Shown: positions 1 through 12,371, counted from the stretch's first letter. The stretch is DNA of 64,000 nucleotides from Jaltomata sinuosa (GCA_003996215.1 QJPP01001616.1:372001-436000); one strand, 5' to 3'. Made by a program: numbers and translations. Notes: generated from the letters alone by a model not told the origin.

Positions 1-654
1 AGCCCAAGAGTGTATTATGGTAGCAGTGCCTTCTTCTAAACTGTAGTTCCAATTGAAAAGGTTAACAAAAGAAATCGCTTGTACTTTTTATCTACCTGAA
101 TTTACTTGCTTGTAGTTGAGCATAGACTGGAATGTTTCCAGCTTAATTAGGATAATCAGGAAAATGTTTTTCTTGGAACTTTTCCTGTTACTGTATTAGA
201 CATGGTATTACCTAATGTGATTTAACTTTTCTTGGTTCCTGCCAATTCACAATCCACTGTCTTTACATCTTTCATTGTCTAGCACTGAGTTCAAAAAGTT
301 ATGAACCTTTCATTTCCTAACACTTGAGTACTAGACGTGGTGATAGCTTATTTCATGATTTGACTATGTTATGAAAAAATTAGATAATTCAGCAAAGGAA
401 GGATATCCTTTTGGTGTACGGAGGTGATTAGATAGGACTTGGCGCACTGTCAATTTACTGAGGATATGACCTTAGATTGGAGCTTGTGGAGGACACTAAT
501 TAAGGTAATAGGAAGTAGTCGTAGTATTGCATGTAATTTCGTATCCTTCGATTTCTATTATTATCTGTTGTTTCTTGTTCTTCAATCATCGTAGTATTTT
601 GCTTTGTTATGCTTTCACTTCTGTTACTTCTTTTTCTGGACTACTTTGGATTGT
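1..654. other. AT-rich DNA without recognisable gene
   Basis: No coding exon, RNA gene or clear repeat boundary is visible. The T-rich stretch from about 490 onwards may be the variable 5' part of the SINE that follows, but I cannot fix that boundary. Confidence 0.4.
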
Positions 655-789
655 TTTTCCTTGATCCGTGGGTCTATTGGAAACAATCTTTCTATCTTTG
701 AGGAAGGGGTAAGGTCCGCGTACGCTCTACCCTCTCCAGACCCCACTTTGTGGGACTACACTGGGTATGTTGTTGTTGTTGTTGTTGTA
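655..789 (+). mobile_element. TTG-tailed SINE, 3' part (Au/TS-like)
   Basis: The segment has the 3' core common in solanaceous genomes: a 'GGGTCTATTGGAAACAA' start, a 'GGGGTAAGGT' block, 'CCAGACCCCAC', then 'GGGTATG' running into a (TTG)n tail that ends near 789. A related copy is at 5121-5237 and a degenerate one at 29533-29656. SINEs of this type are short, non-coding and copied by LINE machinery. The 5' limit and target duplication are not clear here. The small open frame across it is an artefact of the repeat. Confidence 0.75.
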
Positions 790-1603
790 TATTTTTGGTG
801 TACTCTTCTGCTTTTCTAATGGACACTCCATGATTAATAACTGTTAAAGAATCCTACTTTTAGCCATGTTTCTTTTCTCTTTCTTAGATTTAATTAATTC
901 TGTCTGTGCAGTCATTGTTTGATTGTTACTGAACTTATGCATGCTTTTATCTAGTAAGACTAAGAAGGTAGAATCTTCATTACCTTATAAAAAGGCTTTC
1001 TTGCATCACACTGTGATGCTTATGAGTTGACAAGGCATTCATGTTTTGAAGCTGATGAATTTGCATTTTCACTCTGTTAATTCAGACTTACCAAGGAGTA
1101 TTCCATCTAATTTCATCATTTCGAAGTCTGAACTCTCGAGTAAACCATGAGTTCATTGCTTAACCGGTCACTGAACTGGGTGAATAAAGTCTCTCTTCTT
1201 TCTTTTATATCAGAAATGTCTCTGATCTTTTGCTATTTCGCTCAAAATGTCACTCAAGCTGGAAATTGATATAGGCACCTGATGTTTTAAAACCATATCT
1301 ACATAGATTGATGCTTGTTCCATGACAAACTGGAATTGAAAAGCAGGCTGTAAGAATATGCTAGCATGATTGATACTGGTCTCTTGAACAATTGAATTCC
1401 AAATGATTTAGTCATGGATGAGTACTTTAGCTTGACTATATTCTACTTATAAATTTGATATCTAAGGCAAAATTTGTCTTGTGACCTTTCAAGTGATATT
1501 GGTTTGCTAGTATTGTAGCTTCTCAATGTGGGGTCTTTCCACTATCAAAGTTTATATGTGACCTACCTCAACTTTTTCACAAGTATACTTTCGTTTGGCC
1601 AAA
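790..1603. other. Non-coding DNA, nothing recognised
   Basis: AT-rich sequence with no long open frame and no repeat that I recognise. Confidence 0.4.
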
Positions 1604-1802
1604 ATCGTTTGGCCATAGATTTTGAAGTTAAAACTTGCAACTTGAAAATTTTGGTTCTTCAAGTTGTGTTTGGATATGCATTTTACTTGGAAAAAATTAT
1701 TTTGAAGATCAGATTTTCAAAATCTAATAAAAGAATCCATGGTTAAACAAATATTTGAAGATAAATTTTCAAAATCTGATCCAAAATTTATGACCAAACG
1801 AG
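1604..1802. mobile_element. Foldback MITE with 'CGTTTGGYCAT' termini
   Basis: The left end, 'TCGTTTGGCCATAGATTTT', is approximately inverted at the right end near 1785-1802 ('AAATTTATGACCAAACGA'). Internal blocks such as 'AGATTTTCAAAATCT' are themselves near-palindromic. The element is about 200 bp and non-coding. Termini of the same flavour occur in the MITE at 30934-31260, so the two probably belong to one broad family. An extra copy of the terminal motif at 1591 makes the left boundary uncertain by about 14 bp. Confidence 0.55.
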
Positions 1803-3218
1803 CTTAGAATGACATAATAATATTTGAGTCTGGTATATAAATTATAATCTTATGTTTCGATGGTGTGCAAAAAGAATGAAAATATCACATGAAATTCAAA
1901 AACTTTTATAGTACTTATTATACATGAATTTGGAATTTCCCAAATTTGTTGAACTTCCTTTCAAATAAATTAGTCGTAATTTTGGGACAGAATAAATAAA
2001 GGGTAGCTCAGAAAATATATCAGAGATGCAGAGGTGTTATTTTTTTTCATTGAAATGTATATGTACTCAATATATATTATACATATTCCAAAAACAATTA
2101 TTCGCACCTGATATTTATAGCAAATAAATGTACTAACTGAGGTGAAAACGCACATTTTACTTAACCATACTTGGATGATGAAAGAGTATACGGAGAACAC
2201 ATCATGTTATTATTGATTTGATGTAAATATCGAGTGCAGACCTTCCCCAAAATTGCTCTTCCAGTTTTCTCCACTACATATATTTAAACCCCCCACAAAA
2301 AAAAGATATTTTCTTTCCCCAAATTAAACATGACATTCAAAACCTTATATGAAATGCAATGATATTTTTTCATTGTACACATTTAACTCTTCCTATGCAA
2401 GTTTCTCAAAGTATGCTAACATCAATAAGGAGAGTAGCAATAGGTTAATAACAACTGTAAAAAAAGTATCTATGACAAATCCTTTGAATACAAAATCTAA
2501 TAAACCATAAATACAAGAGATCCATATAGCTAATCCCAACTAATTCGAGATGAAAACGTGGTTTAACTTGTTGATTAATTGATTGATATTTACATTTAGA
2601 AGTCATCCAAATAAGAAGCTCACAACTGATAAACTTGAATTTGGTAAAAGTGAATATCATCAATACTGTGTAAGTAATTCAATTCAAATGATAATATAAC
2701 TAAATGAACATCAGAATATGCAGTAAATTATTCATTAGGGGACCCTAGATGGGTATCCCTAAAATGTATCACACTAAATCAACAACCTCCCTTACATCCA
2801 AATGAGAAAGGGAAAATCCCACTTAAGGGAAAACTACAGAGCAAACACATTACCAGACAAGAATCTGCAACTTTGCAGCAACGTTACAGCGAAAAACATT
2901 AACTCTAAAAATTTTACGCAAAACTTTCTGTCTATTTGTTGTTTTATGTATCGTTGCCTCACCAGAGATGCACGATACATTTCTGACTATATGCCGCAAT
3001 CTGATTTTACACCTCACTCAAGGAAAACAAAAAAGGGGAATTCCTAAAGACATAAAACTCAAAACAAAAAAAAAAACCTTTAGCACAAAATCTTGTAAAC
3101 TTCTATCTCTAGACCTTCAAAACAGGCAACTCCAGTTAGCCCTACAAAAGGATATCCAATTCTTTAACCTCTCAACTTCATATAGTTATAGAAGTATGCA
3201 AAATTCATGATTCAAATT
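1803..3218. other. Non-coding DNA, possible 3' UTR at its right end
   Basis: No coding exon is recognised. The right few hundred bases could be the 3' untranslated region of the putative minus-strand gene whose last exon may lie at 3219-3282. Confidence 0.3.
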
Positions 3219-3282
3219 CTACACCAAAGTTTCACCTAATGTAATACCCTTGCTTGCCCAGTATTCTCCTAGCCACCGATCC
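3219..3282 (-). CDS. Putative terminal coding exon of an unidentified gene
   Basis: On the minus strand a plausible acceptor (…TTGATGCAG, with a possible branch-point region about 25 nt upstream) is followed by 64 nt that read one overhanging base and then 20 codons to TAG. The peptide begins DRWLGEYWASKG and ends LGETLV. I do not recognise the protein family. No upstream exon could be identified with confidence in 3283-4190, so this remains a splice-signal-plus-frame argument. It could be chance. Confidence 0.25.
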
Positions 3283-4189
3283 CTGCATCAATATAAAATC
3301 AGTAGATTAAGAATAGCACGACTTGACATCATATGCAACAAATAGTGAAAGTATATACAAGAAAGAAGAGAGGGGAAGAAACAAATATGCAAACAACAAG
3401 CAGGACACAAGGAATTACCAAGATCTTTTAGGTCAGACAAGTATAAGGCACTATTTAGAAGAGAAGCTCAAGAATATGCATCTGTAACACGTTTTCGGCC
3501 ATCATTACCATGTTACTCCTTTGAAAAAGTTGTTATATTTACCATTAACCTACCCACACAGAATAATTTCATTCAAAGAAAAATTGCAAGAGAGAAATTA
3601 GCATCTAAATAATGTAGAAAAACAAACAATGATAAGAAAAAAGAACTTCTATTTGCTCCAGTAGCTATCAACATGTATAACAATATTCAAGACAAATCCT
3701 TAAATTTGTTTGCTCATTCTAAATTGATGTGTATTAACACTTCGCTAGATCTTTAAGGAATGGTCATGGTTAGCAAATACAGAATGTTCAATGATCTCGT
3801 AGCCATGTTCCATGAAGCATTATTGCTCACAGGCAGTATCTTTATTCTCTTTCTCCAGAACAAGCTATATATAGTTTGAGAAAAGAAAACATGACACAAG
3901 TATTAGATTTTTCTAGTCAGATGAGTGAGCAACAAATGAAAATCAGTAGTGGAGCCACAGAAAATAGTATATGTGCCCAGCCTAGGACAAATCATCAGCC
4001 ATACTCCATTCCAATTTTAAATAGTTCTGCTATCCCACGTCATTAGAGAAGTATAAACAAACTTTGATGGTCTTCTTCCAGGGACATGATGCGATAGAGC
4101 AGCCACGGGCCAGGCACTCTATCAAGTTTTGTTCCATTCGTCTCTAAAGGCCATATTAGAGCCTACTTATGTCTAACCTTGCCCGGTCA
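3283..4189. other. Non-coding DNA, possible intron
   Basis: AT-rich with no clear exon. If the exon at 3219-3282 is real, this would be its upstream intron. The rightmost ~100 bp may already be decayed LINE sequence. Confidence 0.3.
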
Positions 4190-5660
4190 ATACAGATTGG
4201 GGCTGCAAGAGATGGCAGACATATTGGGCTTCAGCTTATGGTCTCTCCCCACTACTTATCTGGTAATGCCTTTGCGTGCAACCCATTAATTAACAAAGGT
4301 ACGGAAAGTCATTGAGGAAGTGGAGAAAATCTTCCAAACAGGAAAAGGCAATACCTATCCTTAGGTGGCAGACACTTATTAATGGTGTTCTAGAAGCCTG
4401 CCCACATACATGATGTCCCAGTTCCCATCCCAGCAACAGTGGAGGAAAAGGCTAGACAGATTGAGAGAAACTTCCTATGGGAAGGCAACAAGGAGAACAG
4501 ATCTTTCCAGTTAATCAGACTGAATTCTATCACACAAGGAGGACTTGGGGTCAAAATTTTGAGGTTTCACAAGAAAAGCATGTTATTTCAGTTATTTTGG
4601 AGATACAGCAGAGAAGAAGAGATGCTTCGGGAAGTAATTCAAGCAGGCTTAGCTCCAGAGTCTTGGTGCTTAATTGACTGGTAATGGCTCTTATGAAGTT
4701 GGAATGTGGAAATTTATGAGAAATCTATGAGGATGAATTCTCTGAAAAGACTTGCTTCAGAGTAGCAAATGGAAAAAGAATATCCTTTTGGCATGACACA
4801 TGGTTGAGACCTACACTTAAAGAGCAACTCCCTGATTTATTCATGTTTGGCGCATACATACAAATAACTGTAGGTCTGTAGCTCATTGCTTTACTGCCAA
4901 TGGCTGGGAATCTGTTTAAGGGACTGCTTAGTCTGGGAAATAGACAGCATCTCTGTGCTGCCGAAGAAAATGGATGAAGTGTAGATTCTCCATGTGCAAC
5001 CAGATTCACTGGTATGGTCTGAGCAAAAGGATGGAATTCTCTGATTCAAGTGTTTTTCTTTTCTTTGATATTTTCAACACAGGTTTTTCTTCAAACCTGT
5101 TTTGTAAAACATTTTTCTTTGAGTCGAGGGTCTATGGGAAACAACCACTCTACCCCACAAAGGTAGGGGTAAGGTCTGCGTACATCCTACTCTCCCCAGA
5201 CCCCACTTGTGGGATCACACTCGGTATGTTGTTGTTGAAGTATCTTTCTGTAAGTACTTCTAGAGCACTTTCTTGTTGCTGGATGCTCAATAAAATGCCT
5301 TTAACAATCATCAAAAAAAGGTTCTCAGTCAAGTCATGTTATAAGCTTCTCACTATCTCTCCAAGTACGAACAGAATTGAGTGCGGAAAATGATCAAGAA
5401 ACTAAACCCCAACTAAGGTGGCTTTGCTTGTTTCATCTTGGTGATTGCTCATGATGGCTGTTTGAAATGGAATTTGCAGAGAAGAGATATCACTCTTTGC
5501 AGCAAATGCTACCAGTGTGAAAGGAGCCCTGAGTGCATAATTCTCGAGAACATGATTCGATCAATTAAGGACTGCTATCCAAAATCTAAATGGAACTCCT
5601 GATCATCTATTTTTGCATTGTCTATCATCTCCCAGTTATAAAGGTTATTTTATGGCAAAG
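4190..5660 (+). pseudogene. Decayed LINE (non-LTR retrotransposon), RT C-terminus to zinc-binding region
   Basis: Broken frames across this stretch read in the order expected for the 3' part of a plant LINE ORF2. First comes an ILGFSLWSLPTTYL-like block near 4230. Next is a thumb-region piece with IERNFLWEGNKE and GGLGVKILRFHKKS (4439-4684). Then come remnants of the ISFWHDTWLRP-type block near 4770-4820. Finally there is a zinc-binding-like piece (NLQRRDITLCSKCYQCE, then PDHLFLHC) near 5470-5630. Many stops and frame changes are present, so no product is made. A TTG-tailed SINE sits inside it at 5121-5237. The 5' half of the element, with endonuclease and RT catalytic core, is missing. Exact ends are not visible. 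Confidence 0.75.
5121..5237 (+). mobile_element. TTG-tailed SINE nested in LINE remnant
   Basis: It shows the same 3' core as the copy at 655-789: 'GGGTCTATGGGAAACAAC', 'GGGGTAAGGTCTGCGTAC', 'CCCCAGACCCCACTTGTGG' and a short TTG tail. It lies between the RT-thumb and zinc-binding remnants of the LINE, so it inserted after the LINE did. The 5' extension (from about 5045) is T-rich and uncertain. I see no clean target duplication. Confidence 0.75.
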
Positions 5661-8059
5661 GTAGTATAAAGCAGGATGTGTGGTAGGCATATATCATGAG
5701 ATCGAATCCTGACCAGTCCACCAAACCTAGTATTTAAGTGGAGGAGAGTAGAGGAACGGGCCAATTTAAAGCTAGAAACAGAGGATCACTGAGTCATAAA
5801 AAAGTCAAAAAGTAAAGTATTTCTAAACATCTTCAGAATGTGAAAGAAGATTTGGATCACTGTCCTGCAACTGTTTTGTCGGTTAAGTCGAAAGAGAGAA
5901 GTGATGCAGAGACTGGTCATACTTTTTATACCTACCCAATATTATCTTATAGCTGGTTCTTGCAACTAATAAGTTCTTTTCATTACTTGTCAAAGAACTA
6001 CCTATGTCTGACCTCCAGCTGCCAAAGTTTCAGTCCTCAAATTTGGTACTGGAAGGCACAAACAAATATCCTTCCAAATTGTTCTCAGTTCCATATATTT
6101 ACAAGTAATCTATAATTCGTGAAGATGTCCAGAAATTAGTAGTATTATTGGTAAGAGACAAAAAAACCACCTTTGAAGTATCATGTAACACCACATGAGA
6201 GAATTGACAACTGTGAGGAAGAGAAGAAATCTATTTGATCCTTTATTTTGACAAGTTTAGGAGGCAGAAGATATTAAATATGGGTTTAAGTTCTACGCAC
6301 TGACGGTAACCTACCTTTACCTTATCCCGACAACATTCATCTATAACCAGAACAATAGATGCAGACATTCTGGAATCAGAAACTGGAAAAAAAAATTGTT
6401 CTCTTGTTTCCAGTTCTTTTTTTTTAATTAACCATAGTGATGACAGTTCTGGCAAATATCCAAGTAGAGCATGGTAAAAGAACATTAATTGGTAACCTGG
6501 TAAAAAAGGTAACTAACCTGTTGATCTGCTATCACAGGTTAAACCACACCAATAAAATATCCTTTCATTTTATAAGTGTTTATAACTTAAATCGATTAAA
6601 TAAACTAAACGGTTCTAGCTTTCACTGAGCATTTAAGTTTCATAAAAACTAACTGGTCAGCAACTTACAAAAAAGATGATCACAGATTCACAACAAAGAG
6701 AAACTAGAAAGAATGTGATATTGAACGAAACAAATGAAGGTTTATTTTGTCAACCTAAAATCTTTTTGCAAAACAAATGGTAATGCATGACAAGCTATGT
6801 CCAGGAATATCACTTCACACAATAAATTTTAGTACATCAAAGAATCACTTATGTGGATTACTAGTTTTAGCTCTGTAAATTAGGAAACATTATACGTCAG
6901 TAATTTGAGTATAATGTAATCGATTTAGAAGCTTTTTTCTATATTCTTTTCTTCCCTTTTGGGCTTAAGGTTTGTACAATGCAACAACAACAATCAGTAA
7001 TCTTCTAGCACAGCAAACAAATATTTTTCAGACTTACATTTAGCTAGTACTTAAATTTGAAAGAACTCAAAACCTAACAAATATATTAAAAGATGCCAAT
7101 ATTCGCAACTTGTAGTCTCGGAAGATTATGTAACAAAAACCTTTTAAAATATTTTTTTGTAGGGAAGGAAATAAGAACCATGTAAAGTATATTGACATCA
7201 AAAAGATCGTAATTAGAAAGCGAAGACAAAGAGAATGGATCATAAGCTAACTCAATAGTAGAGGTCTTTGACATAGAATAAGTACATGGGCATTTGAAAT
7301 TGGGTAACAGATTCTCATTAAAAGAATAGCACCGATTCTAAAATTCTTCACAGGCCATAACTTGAGAAGGTGGGTGGTTGATCAGTGAGTGAGCTCAATC
7401 TATCTGAACATAAAAGTGTTACTGGTTTTGGCCCAATGGGATCCAGAAAGCCTTTTTAGAAGCACCTCCCACAACCTTCACCCTTATAAAGGTCATAACT
7501 TGCTTGTAAAGACAATGCAGTATCTCAAAGATTTTTCCGATGGAATGGAAGGGGCAATTCAACTCAAGCTACTTAAAGACAGCGTTGGAATAGAATCCAT
7601 GGGTTTTAAATGCACAAGCACACTACTTCCACTGTAAAAAATGGTGGCCAATTTCGCTTTATGGGGAGCTAAGAAAGTAATCTTTGACTAATATTCTTAA
7701 AGTATTCTTTTGTTATCTTGACATGGAAAATATCACAACCTATAATACTTCCATGTACATTCAGAAAAAGAAATTCATTTTCAAAAGATAAATTAATCTA
7801 TGTACAAGAACCACAATGCGAAGAACTGCAAAGAATCTGAGGCAGCAGAACTCGAAAATAGTTTCCAGACAAGATTCCCCAATTTATTCATTCCACCATG
7901 ATGTGTCAACGCTACAAACCTTATATTAGGTACAAGAACGGGTAGTTCTATGGGTATCCAAGATTTATTAGGAACTTACAGGATTGAAAGATGGGGAAAT
8001 CCAAAGTCTAGACTCTAGCGGAACTACTTCGCAAGCAGAGAGTATTATGGGGCACAAGG
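5661..8059. other. Long non-coding interval
   Basis: No convincing exon, RNA gene or complete mobile element. A stretch near 5690-5800 (with 'GAGATCGAATCCTGACCAGT') has the look of a dispersed solanaceous repeat, but I cannot place it in a family. The remainder is AT-rich. Confidence 0.35.
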
Positions 8060-8180
8060 AGAGAAGGGATGTTCTCAGTTAAAGCTTACTACCAGAAACT
8101 GTTGGTGAGGAAGGAGGTGGCTTTTCCGCATTTGTCGATATGGACACCAAAGGAGCCTAAAAAGTGTGTTTTCTGAGTGG
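8060..8180 (+). pseudogene. LINE zinc-binding-region scrap
   Basis: One frame reads FSVKAYYQKLL, then EVAFPHLSIWTPKEPKK. This is the pattern just before the zinc-binding domain at the C-terminus of plant LINE reverse transcriptases. It is a short remnant, separate from the one at 4190-5660, because the equivalent segment there lies much closer to its RT thumb. Not expressed as far as can be judged. Confidence 0.6.
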
Positions 8181-8478
8181 CTAGCAGCTAGGAAGCCATC
8201 CTGATGATACACAAGGGAAAACTAAACAGTGGTCTCTGATCCTTAATCTCAAGTTCAAGATGTCGAGATGATATTCTATCATCTGCTTATTCAATAAAAT
8301 TATTGACGGTTTTGGTCTCTGATCCTTGATACAAGTACTAAACAGTGGTTTAATGGTAATTTTGACTGGTACAAATCTCTCTGAACACAATTCTCCAGAT
8401 AAATTACTCCACCTGAGATAAATGTTATGACCATAAGCATCACTCGACCACTGAGTGCCTACAGGGAACAAAACCAAG

Positions 8479-8493
8479 TAGTATAACGATTAC
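8479..8493. repeat. Target-site duplication of SINE (left)
   Basis: TAGTATAACGATTAC matches the 15 bp at 8718-8732 with two differences and brackets the SINE at 8494-8717. Confidence 0.75.
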
Positions 8494-8717
8494 ATTTTTT
8501 TAATTAATCGTGGTGTCCAGGCCATCTTGCGTGCACCTCAACTAATTTCACGGGGTACCTGCTACCTCCCACCAAAACAGGTACCAGGTCCGTCTCTTTA
8601 CCAAAGCTTGAACACATGGGAAGAAATCACCTACTATTTTCTTTGAGGAATTTGAACCTGAGACCTCATGATTCTCAACCCACTTCATTGGCCACTAGGT
8701 CAAACCCTTGGGTGCAA
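8494..8717 (-). mobile_element. tRNA-derived SINE (SolS/TS-like), complete with TSD
   Basis: Read on the minus strand, the element begins with a tRNA-like head. An A-box-like 'TGGCCAATGAAG' is followed about 30 nt later by a B-box-like 'GGTTCAAATTCC', the internal RNA polymerase III promoter layout. The body contains 'GGTACCTGTTTTGGTGG' and 'GTGGAATTAGT'-like blocks common in solanaceous SINEs. It ends in an A-rich tail on its 3' side (plus-strand T-run near 8494-8500). Imperfect 15-bp duplications at 8479-8493 and 8718-8732 confirm LINE-type integration and fix both ends. Confidence 0.8.
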
Positions 8718-8732
8718 TAGTATAGCAATTAC
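8718..8732. repeat. Target-site duplication of SINE (right)
   Basis: TAGTATAGCAATTAC; see the left copy at 8479-8493. Confidence 0.75.
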
Positions 8733-10136
8733 TTAGATTACACTATTTTCACTTGTATTTTCTGGTCAGTGTCTTTGTTGCACGGGAATATAGAAGTTTA
8801 ACAATAATGACAGAGTACATCATCCGGCCAAAATTCCCGTAGAGAATGAAAAACGCTCGTTATCAAGAAAAGAAAAGAAATAAAAAATCCCAAATATCAA
8901 ATAAACATTGTTAATCATGGAAACCCAATATTTATGAAGAATTAAGACCTAATATTAGTAACTCATTATCAAGTCGGGATGAAGCAAGATGAAGGACAGC
9001 TAGAATCAGCGCTTTTGAAAGCAAAAAGCGAAAAGAAAATCAACAAGACTCCTCAGACTTTTAACGAGAGTAAGAGTAAGAAGCAACATACATGCTTCTT
9101 CAAAGTAAAGTGAACAATATACGAGGAAAAATATTAACTAACATAAAAATATTATGTTTATAACATCGAATTATAATTATAGTAATTATAATATCCAATA
9201 TACAACAATGGAAATGTTAATCCCAAACAAGGCAACAACTCAAATTTACATACCACCAAAATGTAATTGAAAAAAATAAAACTGGTGGAAAGATTACATC
9301 AATCAAAAAATTGATAAGTTCTCAATCAATGAATTGAATTTCAGTTTTCAATTAATCAATCATAAAAGATTTAGTTTGCAAAATTCACTTTCATATTGAA
9401 TTGCTTTGCTGCATATTTATCATTAGCTTTCATTGCAAGTGTCATTTTTTCGTATCCTAACAATAAGCCTATAAATCATAAATTGGAGAATACAAAAATG
9501 AAGAGGAGGTTTACCTTCAATTGCAAGAGTCAGTTTTTCCTATTTCATAAATTGGAGAAAGAGGAGGGAGGAGAAAAGAAGAAAAATAAGGGGAAATGAA
9601 GCAATTAAGAAAAAGGAAACTAAAGAGTAGAAGAGAGAATCAAGAGAACGCTAAAGTGTACCTAGAGAGGAATCCTAGCAATCAGGTAGCAAGAGGCATA
9701 TTTATTGTTGTACCTTTCTCTTCTTGTCATCTTTTAAAGTTGGGTTGAAAGAAACATTTGCTTCTTTTTTTTTTGAAATGGTAAAGAAACATTTGCTTCT
9801 CACTTAGATAGCTTTTCACCAAAAGTTTGAAGAGTAAACACTCCTTTGAAGTCACATCACTTGCTTTCTATCACTTTGTCATTTTCATCTATTAAGCAAA
9901 CAGCTTTAATAATACAAGCTAGAATTTTTACATTACAAAGAAATAAGCAACTGAACTAATCCTAAAATAAATCTGAAATGGCCAACTTGTAGCTCCTTTT
10001 TTTTTAAGCTTCCTTTTATCAATGGTTCAACTAATATCCAGAGATCTTTCTTGTTTTAATACCATTATTTGAAAATGACATAAGACACTTCCTTTTTAAG
10101 TAAATGGAATTATGTACATTGACTCACAATGTTGTG
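8733..10136. other. Non-coding DNA left of RNA-binding protein gene
   Basis: AT-rich with no exon seen. It may include the distal 3' flank of the minus-strand gene ending at 10561. Confidence 0.35.
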
Positions 10137-10144
10137 CTTCTAAT

Positions 10145-10265
10145 CTATATTGTTCGGACTCTCAATATATGTTGCCGCACCCGTGTCGGATCCTCCAAAA
10201 AGGCACTACTTTTGGATGATCCGACACGCATCTGACGGCATTTTTGAAGAGACCAAGCAGCATAG
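10145..10265. mobile_element. 121-bp foldback MITE with perfect 8-bp TSD
   Basis: The element folds back on itself. The left terminus 'CTATATTGTTCGGACTCT' is matched inverted by 'AGAGACCAAGCAGCATAG'. The inner arms 'TGTCGGATCCTCCAAAA' and 'TTTTGGATGATCCGACA' are inverted repeats around a short centre. CTTCTAAT is directly repeated at 10137-10144 and 10266-10273, a perfect 8-bp target duplication as made by hAT-type transposases. It lies about 300 bp past the stop codon of the RNA-binding protein gene, possibly in or near its 3' UTR. Confidence 0.85.
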
Positions 10266-10560
10266 CTTCTAATTCATAATGTAGTTTTCAAGGTGAGTAA
10301 ACAAAAATCTGAAGCACAAGCATGCTCTAGATAAAGAACTTGATGCACAGTTAAAATAGTTAGACATCACATCATTCGTGCAAGTATGAGAGATGCTTCT
10401 CTACAGAGTGAATCCTATAAGGATTCTTGCACTTACTTTTGAAAAGAAAAACCTTAAGGTCGTAAGTCAAGAGAGGGAAGTGTGTCAATCACCTGCTTCT
10501 AATCACAAATCATGGTATCAACAACATTAATCCAAGTTCACCAGAAAAATAAAGGAACAT

Positions 10561-12371
10561 TTAGCAAGGTGACACAACCTCTGGCTTTAAAGGGTTAGTG
10601 AGAAGCTTACCGCTGTTTGTCTGTCTTTTACCAACACCATAACTGCCAACATAACTAGCAGAATTTTTAGGTGGCATGTCTGAGGGTGCAGTGCCGAGTC
10701 CATAGCCAATTGAACCAGATCCATCTCGCCCAGAATTTCCAGAGCGCCAAGTGGAATCACTATATCCCAAACCACCACTGTAAAAGTCAGCAAGAGCCCC
10801 ATCATAGCTACCATTAGATGCAGGATATGATGATGTAGGAGCCCCACTTGTTGTAACATTTCTTCCATAGCCTCCAGTCAACCCATATAAACTATCATCA
10901 CCCCCATAACCAAGATTTCCACTTTGGTTAGAAACATTTCCTCTACCTTGAGAGGAAATTGAAGATGAACCCCAAACTCCAGTGTTGCTAAAGTTTCCTG
11001 CCCCCGGGTTACCACTTCCAGCTACCGCAAAGTTGCTAGAGCTTGTGGAGTTCGTTCCATAACCCAAACCCCCATTTCCCCACAAATTCCGAGTTGCTGA
11101 GCTGAAGAATGAACTACCTCCATTTACTCCATCAAACCCAGTAGGACCACCAAATCTATTTGAACTATTAACATAATACGGGCTCAGTCCCCGTCCGTAG
11201 CTCAAGCTGCTGTTAAAGTTTGCACTTCCCCCATATCCTGGGCTTAACCCTGATTCAAAGTTAAGCCCCATTCCATAACCAGAACCAAATGGAGCAAAAC
11301 CACTCCTACCTCCAGCAATGGGGCTAAATCTACCATCCATCCTGACTCCATATCCTGCAACTGTATTCGGAGAGTATCCTTGTGTGTATCCATTAAGGAA
11401 GTTATTGATCCTACTTAATGGATGGTTGAACCCACCAAGTCTTGGACCTGGTGATAACTCTTTGGGGACTGCACGTTTGACCTCGACCATTTTACCATTC
11501 AGCTCATGGAAAGTCTTAAGCAATACTTTATCCACTGCATCCTCTGAATCATAAGTTATGAACCCAAAGCCTCTTGGTCTCTGAGTGTTATGGTCGTACA
11601 TAACTACTACATCGGTGATTGTTCCGAATTGCTCAAAGTACTGCTTAAAGTCAGTCTCAGTTACTGTGGATGCTAAACCTCCAACAAAAATTTTTCTTGT
11701 ACGTCCTGGACCAGGAGAACCCTGAATGCTAGTACTGCTTCTACTTATTGTGCTCTGGTCATCCCTTGGAACAGCTTTCTTTGCTTCAACCTGAAACATA
11801 AGTAAACCATGATGAGTAAAAAGAAGAGATTAGAGAGTTAATTATAACCACTTTTCCAGTCAAAGTTCATATCAAAGAAGGTGGCAAAAAAGTTCATGGC
11901 AGATGTGATATGGCCATAAGAATGGGAACAATGTGCCAGTTTTAGTGCACGGTAAGACCCCATTCGTACCAAGAAAACTTAGATATATAATGCTAACTCT
12001 CCATCACAATGTAGCATTTCCCTTGATTTTAGGTGTCATCCAAAAGTATAATCTTATCAGAAGTTCAAACAACAACCTTATATGCTCCTTGTTCAATAAA
12101 TCAAAAGGAAACTAATTGTAAAAAGAATTTGCAGACTGGAACAGCTTACCATCCTGCCATCAATGTTGTGTTTCTCCTTGATAACCCTATCAGCAACAGC
12201 AGGATCAGCAAAGACAATAAAACCAAAACCACGGGCACGTCCAGTAGTCCTATCCTTCATAATTACAGCCTCTAAAACCTCCCCATAAGTACTAAAATAC
12301 TCCTTCAAGCGCTCTTCATTCGTGTCCCATGAAATTCCACCAATGAATAACTTACCAAGATCAGATTGCAT
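10561..12371 (-). CDS. Two-RRM hnRNP/Musashi-like RNA-binding protein
   Basis: Two coding exons, 12371-12150 and 11790-10561, join across a 359-bp intron (donor GTAAGC, acceptor TTTCAG) to give 483 residues ending at TAA 10563-10561. The start at 12371 is the ATG that places RRM1 at the N-terminus, as in this plant family. RRM1 has RNP2 LFIGGI (8-13) and RNP1 RGFGFIVF (47-54). RRM2 has RNP2 IFVGGL (108-113) and RNP1 RGFGFITY (147-154). From about residue 185 to the end the chain is a low-complexity Gly/Ser/Asn/Tyr region, the kind able to support condensate formation. The family (plant hnRNP-like glycine-rich group, cf. Arabidopsis AT4G14300/AT2G33410) binds RNA in nucleus and cytoplasm; the target RNAs cannot be read from sequence. 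All frames are intact, and this is the only clearly functional host gene in the window. Confidence 0.92.

Noticed and set aside
5690..5800. tRNA gene or tRNA-like SINE head (GAGATCGAATCCTG)
   Set aside because: No cloverleaf, A box or tail could be placed. It resembles a dispersed repeat but cannot be assigned.
6950..7010. CAACAACAACAA near 6980 as an inverted SINE tail
   Set aside because: No SINE body sequence is found next to it.
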